DNA of 64,000 bases from Kitasatospora sp. NBC_01266 (GTDB lineage Bacteria; Actinomycetota; Actinomycetes; Streptomycetales; Streptomycetaceae). Location: NCBI RefSeq assembly GCF_036242395.1, contig NZ_CP108458.1:7874001-7938000 (forward strand), written 5' to 3'. This document shows, one piece after another, positions 28,905 to 35,490 of this stretch. The first letter of the stretch is position 1; each line of letters starts with the position of its first letter. Under the pieces are notes generated by a model, which saw nothing but the letters and a program-made list of their open reading frames with translations, did no database searches and was not told the DNA's origin. A program made the position numbers and the translations under genes.

Positions 28905-29345
28905 GGCGGCGTCCGCGTCCAGGAGGCGGGTGAGCAGTCGGGTGAGCTGTCCGAGGTCGTCGGCGGGCAGGGTGCTGATCGCCGGCGGCGGGCGCAGCAG
29001 GATGGCGTCGGCGGTCGCGATGGCGTGGTGCCCGGCGGGGGTGAGGGTGACCAGCTTGCGTCGCCGGTCGCCGGGGTGCGGCCGGCGTTCGACCAGCCCG
29101 TGGGCTTCGAGTTTGTCGACGACGAGGGTCGCGTACGGGGCGTCGATGCCGTTGGCTTCGGCGAGTTGGCCGAGCGTGCTGGGTCCGTCGCGCAGTTGCA
29201 GGAGGATCTTGCCCCGGCCGCCGCCGAGGCGGAACCCGAGTGCTTCGGCGAGCTCGCCCCGGCGGCTGTGGGCCTCGACGAACCGCTGCATGAGGGCCCA
29301 GGCCTGCTGGACCGGTTCAGCTGATCGTTGCGAGGGGGCTGCCAT
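28887..29345 (-). CDS. MarR-family transcriptional regulator
   Basis: A 152-aa winged-helix DNA-binding protein. The recognition region is visible as QLRDGPSTLGQLAEANGIDAPYATLVVDKLEAHGLVER, followed by the wing RRPHPGDRRRKLVTLT that is diagnostic of MarR. MarR dimers bind palindromes and release them on binding phenolics or other small ligands. It lies ~120 bp downstream of the SDR gene in the same direction, likely one transcript; a strong palindrome overlaps the SDR start and is its likely operator. Confidence 0.92.
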   Translation of the reverse strand: MAAPSQRSAEPVQQAWALMQRFVEAHSRRGELAEALGFRLGGGRGKILLQLRDGPSTLGQLAEANGIDAPYATLVVDKLEAHGLVERRPHPGDRRRKLVTLTPAGHHAIATADAILLRPPPAISTLPADDLGQLTRLLTRLLDADAAGPDQG

Positions 29346-29468
29346 CAGTCGTCTCTCCCGTGTCCTTCGGTGTCGCGGCGGTGCTGGGCGACGTGTCGCC
29401 CGGTCAGGGGTTTCTCGGGCGTTCGCAGGGTGTGCTCAGGCGTTCTCAGGTGTTCCGGAGCGCCGAGC

Positions 29469-30203
29469 TCACCACGCTACCGTCCGGCCGAGGTAGTCGA
29501 CGTAGTGCAGGCCCGGGGTGCCGCGCAGGGTGTCGAGCGTCCTGACCACGTTCGGGATGCTCTCGTCGATGCCGAGCCGGGCGTCCGGGCCGCCCATGTC
29601 GGTGCGCACCCAGCCGGGGGCCATCAGGACCAGCGGGCGACCCTCGCCGCGGTGCCGAGCCGCGTAGCTGCGCATGAACGTGTTGAGCGCGGCCTTGCTG
29701 CCGCGGTACACCTCGTGGCCGCCGTGCTCGTTGTTGGCCACGCTGCCCTGGCCCGAGGACATCACCGCGATCGTGCCCGCGGGCTCGACGCGGTCCTGGA
29801 GGGCCTCGATGACGCGCAGCGGGCTCAGGGCGTTGGTGACCATGACCCGGACGAACTCCTCGGTGGAGGTCTGCGCCACCGTGCCCTCGGGCTGGTTGGT
29901 GACGCCGGCGTTCACGAAGAGCAGATCGAACGTCCGGTCGGTCAGGCGACCGTTCAGCGCCGCGATCTGCTCGGGCTCGGTGACGTCGAGGGCCTCTATC
30001 TCGATCTGCCCGGGGTGGGCGTCGGCGAGGTCGTGCAGACCGGTCCGGCCCGGGCCGCGCACGGTGGCCACCACCTGCCGGCCGCCTTGCACCCACTCCC
30101 GGGCCAGCGCGAGGCCCAGACCCCGCGAGGCGCCGATCAGGAGCACCCGCCCGGCCGTGGCCGGCTGCGAGTCCGAGCTGCTTCCCAAGTTAGTTGTAGA
30201 CAT
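29469..30203 (-). CDS. Short-chain dehydrogenase/reductase (SDR)
   Basis: A 244-aa classical SDR using NAD(P)H. The cofactor motif GASRGLG is at residues 24-30, the NAG motif at 98-100 (FVNAG), and the catalytic residues are a Ser at about 149-150 with Y166 and K170 (YRGSK). The substrate is not evident. Start ATG 30203 is preferred over an ATG 15 codons upstream because 30203 directly precedes the conserved fold. The upstream palindrome 30190-30230 spans this start, so a bound repressor would block both transcription and translation. MarR follows it. Confidence 0.9.
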   Translation of the reverse strand: MSTTNLGSSSDSQPATAGRVLLIGASRGLGLALAREWVQGGRQVVATVRGPGRTGLHDLADAHPGQIEIEALDVTEPEQIAALNGRLTDRTFDLLFVNAGVTNQPEGTVAQTSTEEFVRVMVTNALSPLRVIEALQDRVEPAGTIAVMSSGQGSVANNEHGGHEVYRGSKAALNTFMRSYAARHRGEGRPLVLMAPGWVRTDMGGPDARLGIDESIPNVVRTLDTLRGTPGLHYVDYLGRTVAW

Positions 30204-30230
30204 AACAATGATTATGTTAGGTACAACTAA
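30190..30230. promoter_or_regulatory. Palindromic operator over the SDR start
   Basis: A long inverted repeat has outer arms TTAGTTGTA (30190-30198) and TACAACTAA (30222-30230) and inner arms ACATAA and TTATGT. It is strikingly AT-rich in a GC-rich sequence. MarR proteins commonly bind TTGTA/TACAA-type palindromes, and the MarR gene lies in the same transcription unit, so autorepression is the simplest reading. Confidence 0.7.
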
Positions 30231-30261
30231 CTCCGTCAAGGCGCACACGGGAAGGGGAGCT

Positions 30262-30735
30262 CTACTCCTGCGCGGAGGGCAGCGGGTCCTGGCCCGCCAG
30301 GCGGTGACCGCGCTCGGCCGACTCGCGCACGGCGTCGAAGCCGTAGCCGGTCATCTCCTTCTCGTCCAGGCCGCGCAGGGCCTCGGCGAGCGGTCGGCCC
30401 TGCGCGGCCTGGACGAGGCGGGCGGCCAGGACGCGGGCGTCGCGCAGCGCGGTGTTCGCGCCGACGCCGATGGCGGGGCTCATCACGTGGACGGCGTCGC
30501 CGAGCAGCGTGACCGCCGTGGTCTCCCAGGCGCCGATCGGCACGCTGGTGCGCACGGCGACGGGAAAGACCGAGGCGGGGTCCTGGCGGGCCACGATGCC
30601 GAGCAACTCGGGCGGGACCGGGGCGCGGACCTCCTCGCCGGCCAGCGGGACCTTGCCGTAGAGCAGGCGCGGTCCGGTGTCGATCACCTGGCCCTGGGGC
30701 GGTAGTTGCTTGCGGACCGCCGGGTCGGGGCAGCG
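30262..30735 (-). pseudogene. C-terminal fragment of an FAD-dependent monooxygenase
   Basis: About 155 codons match the back half of a PHBH-type FAD monooxygenase. VTLLGDAVHVMSPAIGVGAN is the second FAD-contact (GD) motif, followed by ALRDARVLAARLVQA. The N-terminal GxGxxG domain and the middle are missing, and the reading frame upstream becomes antisense to the TetR gene. It sits immediately after TetR on the same strand. I read it as a deletion remnant of a TetR-regulated monooxygenase, not a working enzyme. Confidence 0.75.
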
Positions 30736-30776
30736 GCGCGGTGCTGTCCCCAACCGCCGCGCGAGCGGCGCCGAGG

Positions 30777-31415
30777 CTACGGCCGGTCCCGCTCCGCGTG
30801 TTCGCGCAGGGCGGCCCGGGTGAGGGTGGTCGCGGTGTGGACGGCGCTGGCGATGGCGTCCTCCGGGGGCATCCGGCACAGGTCGGTGAGGGTGAAGAGG
30901 GCCTCGGCGCTGATGACGACCATGAGGTCGTTCCGGAGCTGTGCGAGGGCGGCGGGGTCGGCGGCGCCGAGCGTGTCGGCCAGCGGGGCGAGGGCGTGGT
31001 CGATCAGGCCCACGCGCAGCGCGGGGCGGGCGTCGGTGGTCGCGGGCTGGGTCATGGTGGCCGCGATCATGGCGCGGGTGGCGCCCTGGTACGCCAGGAC
31101 GGTGCGCAGGAGGTGTTCGGTCGCGGCGGCGACGCGCTCGACCGGGTCGCTGGAGTCGGCGACCGGTGCGAGTGCCTCGGCCGGGGTCGGCCACTGCCCG
31201 GTCATCGCCTCGCGGAGCAGGGTGGCCAGGTCGGGGAAGTAGCGGTAGGCCGTGGCCTCGGAGACCAGGGCGGCCTTCGCGACCGCCGGCATGGTGATCT
31301 CGCGGCCGGTGCGCATCAGTTCGGCCGCGGCCTGCAGGATCGCCGTCCGGGTGCGCAGCTTCTGATTGGCGCGGCTGTCCGTGCTCCGCGGTGCGGTGGG
31401 TTCGATCTTCTGCAT
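30777..31415 (-). CDS. TetR-family transcriptional regulator
   Basis: A 212-aa repressor. The helix-turn-helix is at residues ~20-65 (TRTAILQAAAELMRTG, then EITMPAVAKAALVSEATAYRYFP), with an all-helical ligand domain after it. Start ATG 31415 is placed before MQKIEP; the frame remains open for 80 more codons upstream, but that stretch overlaps the divergent cupin gene. It diverges from cupin and hydrolase genes whose upstream regions carry repeated palindromes, which are the likely binding sites. Confidence 0.9.
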   Translation of the reverse strand: MQKIEPTAPRSTDSRANQKLRTRTAILQAAAELMRTGREITMPAVAKAALVSEATAYRYFPDLATLLREAMTGQWPTPAEALAPVADSSDPVERVAAATEHLLRTVLAYQGATRAMIAATMTQPATTDARPALRVGLIDHALAPLADTLGAADPAALAQLRNDLMVVISAEALFTLTDLCRMPPEDAIASAVHTATTLTRAALREHAERDRP

Positions 31416-31430
31416 GCGACCACCATAGCA

Positions 31431-31505
31431 AGTCGACTCCGATGATGAGAGTCCACTTGCATGATGAATTGCGAGTGCCCTATGGTCATGAAAGTTCACT
31501 CTCAT
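31431..31505. promoter_or_regulatory. TetR-cupin divergent operator region
   Basis: The gap between TetR and cupin holds repeated GAGTCNACT-like half-sites: AGTCGACTC (31431-31439), a 21-bp element beginning GATGAGAGTCCACTTGC (31444-31464) and AAGTTCACTCTCATGA near 31490-31505. The 21-bp element recurs exactly at 31975-31995. Position between a TetR gene and its divergent neighbour makes this a probable repressor-binding region. Confidence 0.6.
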
Positions 31506-31518
31506 GAAGGAGTTGGCC

Positions 31519-31995
31519 ATGACCGATGTCTCCGTCATCAGCCCCGACGGCGGTGAGGTGATCGACCTGGGCACGGCCCGGATCCGGATCCTGGAGGACG
31601 GCGCGACCACCGCGCACCGGCTCGGGATCGCCGAGATCGTCATCCCGCCGCACACGCAGGGGCCCCCGCAGCACCGCCACGCCCAGCACGACGAAGGCTT
31701 CTATGTGGTCTCCGGTGCCGCCCGGTTCACCGTCGGCGACACCGAGTACGACGCGCCCGCCGGCACGCTGGTCATGGTTCCGCCCGGGGCCCCGCACACC
31801 TTCGCCAATCCTGGTGACCGGCCCCTGGTCATGGTCAACACCTTCACTCCGGACCTGTACGTGCAGTACTTCCGGGATCTGCGCGACATGATCGCGGGCG
31901 GCCGCGGCATGACGCCCCAGGTCATCACCGAGGTGATGGGCCGCTATGCCACCACCAGTGCCGCCGACTCTCTTGATGAGAGTCCACTTGCATGA
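31519..31995 (+). CDS. Small cupin-domain protein
   Basis: A 158-aa single-domain beta-barrel. The two cupin motifs are visible: HTQGPPQHRHAQHDEGFYVVSG (motif 1 with metal-binding His/Glu) and PAGTLVMVPPGAPHTFAN (motif 2 with the last His). It may be a dioxygenase, isomerase or small-molecule sensor. ATG 31519 is the start because AAGGAG at 31507-31512 precedes it; an ATG at 31504 overlaps that site. Its last codons and stop lie inside the second copy of the 21-bp repeat, which is probably the operator of the hydrolase gene. Confidence 0.88.
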   Translation: MTDVSVISPDGGEVIDLGTARIRILEDGATTAHRLGIAEIVIPPHTQGPPQHRHAQHDEGFYVVSGAARFTVGDTEYDAPAGTLVMVPPGAPHTFANPGDRPLVMVNTFTPDLYVQYFRDLRDMIAGGRGMTPQVITEVMGRYATTSAADSLDESPLA

Positions 31996-32045
31996 GTGGA
32001 TTCCACTCTCTACTGTAATAAGAGTCAGCTCTCATGAAGAGAGTC
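31975..32045. promoter_or_regulatory. Cupin-hydrolase intergenic operator with palindromes
   Basis: An exact second copy of the 21-bp element (31975-31995) is followed by a perfect 7-1-7 palindrome GAGTGGATTCCACTC (31994-32008). Related half-sites follow, AGAGTCAGCTCTCATGA (32021-32037) and AGAGTCGACT just after. This looks like a multi-site operator for the TetR regulator placed in front of the hydrolase gene. Confidence 0.6.
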
Positions 32046-32080
32046 GACTGTGACCGCCGAGCCGACAAGGAAGCGCCACC

Positions 32081-32917
32081 ATGACTGCCACCGGCCCCAC
32101 TGGCCCCACTGGCCCCACCAGCACGTCTCGCACCATCGAGCTGCGCAACGGCCTGACCCTCACGGTCCAGGAGTTCGGCGCGAACACGGACGGCACCGGC
32201 GTGCTGATGCTGCACGGCGGTGCCGGGCCGCGCTCGATGGCCGGGTTCGCCGCCGGCATGTCCCAGCACGCCTACGTGGTCGTGCCCACCCACCCCGGCT
32301 TCGACGGCACGCCCCGCCCGCAGTGGGCGGACAGCATCGCCGACCTGGCCACCGCGTACCTGGACCTGATCGACGAGCTCGGCCTGACCGGCGTGATGGT
32401 GGCCGGCAGCTCGGTCGGCGGCTGGATCGCCGCGGAGATGGGGCTGCGCGACAACCGCGGCAGGATCAGCGCGCTGGTCCTGCTCGGCGCGACCGGCATC
32501 ACCCCCGAGCCCGGACTGGAGATCGCGGACCCCGCCAAGCTCGGCCCGGTCAGGACCGGCGAACTGGCCTTCCACAAGCCGGAACTGCGCCTGGACCCGG
32601 CCGCGCTCAGCGAGGAGCAGAAGGCCGTGATGGGCGCCAACCAGCGCACCCTGGCCGTCTACGCGGGCGACCCGTTCTGCCACGACCCCAAGCTCCAGGG
32701 CCGCCTGCACCGGGTCACCGTCCCGGTGCTGGTGCTCGCCGGCGAGCAGGACGGGATCGTCCCGCTCGCCTACGAGCGCGCCCTGGCCGACTCCTTCCCG
32801 CGCGCCACGTTTCGCGCCGTCCCCGAGGCCGGGCACTTCCCGCACCTGGAGCAGCCCGCGGTGGTCTTCGGGGCCATCGGCGACTTCATCGACACCGAGG
32901 TCAAGCCCGAGGGCTGA
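32081..32917 (+). CDS. Alpha/beta-hydrolase
   Basis: A 278-aa hydrolase. The oxyanion-hole motif HGGAGP is near residues 45-50, the nucleophile elbow is GSSVGG (Ser 111), the acid is Asp in GEQDGIVP and the base is His in AGHFPHLEQP, so the triad is complete. An N-terminal GPT repeat (ATGPTGPTGPTS) is low-complexity and probably disordered. AAGGAAG precedes the ATG. It lies downstream of the cupin with shared operator repeats, so both are likely TetR-controlled. The substrate is unknown; a ring-cleavage or ester hydrolysis step would fit a cupin/monooxygenase set but is only inference. Confidence 0.9.
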   Translation: MTATGPTGPTGPTSTSRTIELRNGLTLTVQEFGANTDGTGVLMLHGGAGPRSMAGFAAGMSQHAYVVVPTHPGFDGTPRPQWADSIADLATAYLDLIDELGLTGVMVAGSSVGGWIAAEMGLRDNRGRISALVLLGATGITPEPGLEIADPAKLGPVRTGELAFHKPELRLDPAALSEEQKAVMGANQRTLAVYAGDPFCHDPKLQGRLHRVTVPVLVLAGEQDGIVPLAYERALADSFPRATFRAVPEAGHFPHLEQPAVVFGAIGDFIDTEVKPEG

Positions 32918-32997
32918 CCCTCGCTCAGCGGTCGTGCTCCGGGGGCGCGACCGGCACCGGGGTGCGACCGCGTGACGTCCGGGTCCTGAAGCACCGT

Positions 32998-33125
32998 GCT
33001 GTCTCTGGTCTTTGAGTAGCATTCCACTAACATGAGGTTTCCTCGTGTTTTGGAAGGGCTAGGACATGCTGAACCGTCTCGATCTGCCCGCAGGCTTCCG
33101 CTGAGGTGCCTCGACCGCCGCCGGC
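32998..33125 (+). pseudogene. Decayed copy of the GH1 beta-glucosidase promoter and first codons
   Basis: This stretch aligns with nt 40230-40355, the upstream region and start of the intact GH1 gene. Shared pieces include TGAGTAGC/TGAGCAGC, TCCTCGTGTT, the ribosome-binding region and ATG at 33066 followed by codons for MLNRLDLPAGFR. The next codon is TGA where the intact gene has TGG (Trp). Similarity then fades within tens of bases. It is a truncated duplicate of the 5' end. Confidence 0.8.
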
Positions 33126-33210
33126 AGTGCACTTGGAAAGGGAGAGGACGGCGGCACCACGGCCATGGTCGTCTCCACGCTCGTCGACCAGCACCGCGAA
33201 CGGAGAGCCC

Positions 33211-33609
33211 GTGCCCAGAACCGCCGAGAAGCCCACTGCCACCCCGGCCGCGCAGATCGCCCCAGCCCCGGCCGGGAGCGACCCGCTGCTCCAACTGCAG
33301 TACGAGACACAGCTGCCCGGTGGACCGGGCGCCGTCCGCTGTGCGCAGTGCCCGCACGAGCTGGTGCTGCAGGGCATGCCGGTGATCTGCTCAGCCTGCC
33401 GTGCCCGGCGCGACTGGCTGCTGATCAACTACGGCCGCTGGGTCTGGATCCGCTGCCGCTGCGCGAACGAGTGGCTCGAACCGGAGGTCACCCGCAAGGA
33501 CTTCGACGACATGCTCGTCGGCCCGAGCTGGACGTACTACCCCACGCTCGACGAGGCACGAATCGCTCTGGGGTTCGACGGAATCTTCGCCGGGCTCTAC
33601 CTGGAGTAG
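33211..33609 (+). CDS. Hypothetical small protein with zinc-ribbon-like cysteines
   Basis: A 132-aa protein starting at GTG 33211 (GGAGAG upstream). Residues 1-30 are Pro/Ala-rich. A compact domain follows with CAQCPHE, CSACRARRDW and RCRCANEW, i.e. CxxC...CxxC plus extra Cys, suggesting a metal-binding ribbon. The C-terminal half (FDDMLVGPSWTYYPTLDEA, LGFDGIFAGLYLE) is aromatic-rich. I do not recognise a named family. It has its own hairpin terminator downstream and no clear partner. Confidence 0.65.
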   Translation: MPRTAEKPTATPAAQIAPAPAGSDPLLQLQYETQLPGGPGAVRCAQCPHELVLQGMPVICSACRARRDWLLINYGRWVWIRCRCANEWLEPEVTRKDFDDMLVGPSWTYYPTLDEARIALGFDGIFAGLYLE

Positions 33610-33617
33610 CGAGCGGT

Positions 33618-33634
33618 GTTGCATCGGATGCAAC
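33618..33634. promoter_or_regulatory. 17-bp palindrome, copy 1
   Basis: GTTGCATCGGATGCAAC is a perfect 8-1-8 palindrome 9 bp after the zinc-ribbon-like gene. A near-identical copy lies 125 bp downstream. Such pairs are typical operator architecture, but no adjacent regulator gene is seen. Confidence 0.5.
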
Positions 33635-33675
33635 TCTCGGCGTGACCGGCACAGGCCGCTGGCCTGCTGGCTTCC

Positions 33676-33704
33676 GAGGGGGCCGACTTCGGTCGGCCCC
33701 TCTC
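33676..33704. terminator. Strong hairpin terminator with TTCG loop
   Basis: GAGGGGGCCGAC and GTCGGCCCCTC pair around a TTCG tetraloop with one bulged G. It lies downstream of the zinc-ribbon-like gene, between the two palindromes. Confidence 0.75.
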
Positions 33705-33742
33705 CCGTTGGCAGGGTCGGTGTGCGTAACCGATGCAACGAT

Positions 33743-33759
33743 GTTGCGTCGGATGCAAC
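33743..33759. promoter_or_regulatory. 17-bp palindrome, copy 2
   Basis: GTTGCGTCGGATGCAAC differs from copy 1 at one base. A further half-site CGATGCAAC lies just before it (33731-33739), giving a cluster of GATGCAAC elements. Confidence 0.5.
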
Positions 33760-33860
33760 GTGCTCGAGCGGTGGATCTCCCGGTGCAGCGCACCTGATGC
33801 AGACGGCGGGCGTCGAGGAAGCCCGTGCCGCCGGGATCTGACGGAGCGCTCGTGCCGCCG

Positions 33861-34934
33861 TCACAGCCGGCCGACGGCCACCCCCATGGTGTCGCCGGCG
33901 CCGACGGTGATGGGGGTCACCGCGTCGGTCGCGGTGTTGATGGCGAACACCGTCCCCTGGGGTGTCCCGTTGCCGTAGGAGCCGACCACGTAGGCGCTCT
34001 TCCCGTTGGGGGTGAGGGCCACCTCCGAGGGACGGAAGTACCTGCCTGACCCGGTGGTCGGCGGGATGTCGCCGATGGGGATGCTCTTGGTGACCTTGTT
34101 GGTGGTCAGGTTGATCACGGACACCTTGCCCTGGATGATCTTGTCGTCGACGCCGACCACGTAGGCCCGCTTGCCGTTGGGGCTGATCGCCAGCCCGCCC
34201 GTGCCGGCGCCGGAGATGGTGCGGACGACCATCTGCTTCTTGAGGTTGACCACCGAGACGGCGCCGCTGTTCCCGGACAGGTAGAGGCGCTTGCCGTCAG
34301 GCGCGATCGCCATGCCGTTGGCCGCTTCGTTGAGGCGGATGGTGGCGATGACCTGGTTCTCGGCGGTGTCGATCACAAACAGGCTGCCCTTGTCGTCGGT
34401 CACATAGAGGCGCTTGCCGTTGGGACTGATCACCATGTGGTCGGGCCTGCTGACCTGGATGGTGGCGGAGACCTGGTTGGTGGCGGTGTCGATCACCGAC
34501 ACCTTGTCCCCGTGGAAGGGGTTCTGGACGGCCACGTAGGCGTGCTTGCCGTCGGGGGCGATCGCTTCCCCGTAGAGGATGTCGGGAGAGAGCGGGGTCT
34601 GGTCGTAAGGGATGTTCGTGACGCTCTTCTTGGCGATGTTGACTGCCGACACGTACTTGAAGGCGTTGGTCACGTAGAGACTGGTGCCGTCAGGGGTGAC
34701 CTCCACCTCCTCGGGACCGCCGCCGATGGTAGTGGTCCCGAGCTGCTGGACCGTGTTGGACCTTGTGTCGATCGGGTACACGTGGCCGTCGAGGCTGGTG
34801 ACGTAGGCGTAGAGCTGCTGCGGCGGCTTCGGCGGGTGCGGCGCGGCTGTGGCAGGCGTGGGCGCCAGGAGCGCCAGCCCTGACGTGATGGCCACCGCGA
34901 TGGTTCGCCGTACAGCGGATCGCTGAAAGTGCAC
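33861..34934 (-). CDS. Secreted YVTN/YncE-type beta-propeller protein
   Basis: A 357-aa exported protein. GTG 34934 is chosen because GGAGG lies 5 nt upstream and it places a Sec signal peptide at the N-terminus (RRTIAVAITSGLALLAPTP, cleavage near ATAAP). The rest is seven or so ~45-residue blades with the repeated motif SPNGKRLYVT or APDGKRLYLS followed by VSVID-type strands, the YVTN signature also seen in surface-layer and lactonase-like propellers. Such proteins usually bind ligands or partners and seldom have a known reaction. No neighbour shares its direction closely. Confidence 0.92.
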   Translation of the reverse strand: MHFQRSAVRRTIAVAITSGLALLAPTPATAAPHPPKPPQQLYAYVTSLDGHVYPIDTRSNTVQQLGTTTIGGGPEEVEVTPDGTSLYVTNAFKYVSAVNIAKKSVTNIPYDQTPLSPDILYGEAIAPDGKHAYVAVQNPFHGDKVSVIDTATNQVSATIQVSRPDHMVISPNGKRLYVTDDKGSLFVIDTAENQVIATIRLNEAANGMAIAPDGKRLYLSGNSGAVSVVNLKKQMVVRTISGAGTGGLAISPNGKRAYVVGVDDKIIQGKVSVINLTTNKVTKSIPIGDIPPTTGSGRYFRPSEVALTPNGKSAYVVGSYGNGTPQGTVFAINTATDAVTPITVGAGDTMGVAVGRL

Positions 34935-35151
34935 GTGGACCTCCGGATCGACGTGATGGTCTCTCGTGCCATCAGATGTACCGCGCCACGTGTCCGGTTG
35001 TCGGCGAACCAGCAGGTCAATCCCCCGGAAGAGTGCCAGCCTGAGCAGCACGCGACGAGGGTGGACTGGTCCCTCGACCATCACCTTGATCGCACCCAAG
35101 GGAATACGGCCCGCGAGGAATAAGCACCCTCCGCCGGTATGACGAGCGGAC

Positions 35152-35194
35152 AGCGAAGAGGACCGCCACCGAATCGGTGGCGGTCCTCTTCGCT
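35152..35194. terminator. Perfect 21-bp-arm hairpin
   Basis: Arms 35152-35172 and 35174-35194 are exactly complementary (AGCGAAGAGGACCGCC...GGCGGTCCTCTTCGCT). It lies between the divergent start of the propeller gene and the end of the NACHT gene, ~290 bp past the NACHT stop, so it probably terminates leftward transcription from the NACHT cassette. Confidence 0.75.
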
Positions 35195-35330
35195 TCGGTC
35201 AGTGCGCTGACTCTGCTGGACCGGCTGGAGCGGGAAGCCTGCCGCTCGCGGTGAGTCGGCGAACGCTGAGCCTGCCGGCGTTTGGGCGAACTGCGAGGTC
35301 AGCGGCCAGTTGCGTTGGTAAGGGCGTACA

Positions 35331-35490
35331 AATGCGGCAACAGGGCCTCCTGGAGTGCTTGTTGGCTGGACACCCACCCAGCTGCCAAGGAGCCCTGTTC
35401 TCCATGCTTGGCACCCACCGCGATCACCCGAGTGAGGCTCCCGTTCGACCAACACCACTCGAGATCGGGACGGTAACAGCCAATTACTGC
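35331..35490 (+). repeat. Structured ~155-bp repeat, copy R1
   Basis: Aligns along its length with 39671-39826 in the same orientation. Shared blocks include CAACAGGGCCTCCTGGA, CACCGCGATCACCCGA and CTCCCGTTCGA. The first half folds into a hairpin (AACAGGGCCTCCTGG with CCAAGGAGCCCTGTT). Its right edge overlaps the stop codon of the NACHT gene. No protein match is recognised; it may be the remnant of an insertion sequence or a small non-autonomous element. Confidence 0.75.

Noticed and set aside
34437..34883. Plus-strand frame inside the propeller gene
   Set aside because: Shadow of the YVTN gene; the - strand frame has a signal peptide and blade repeats.
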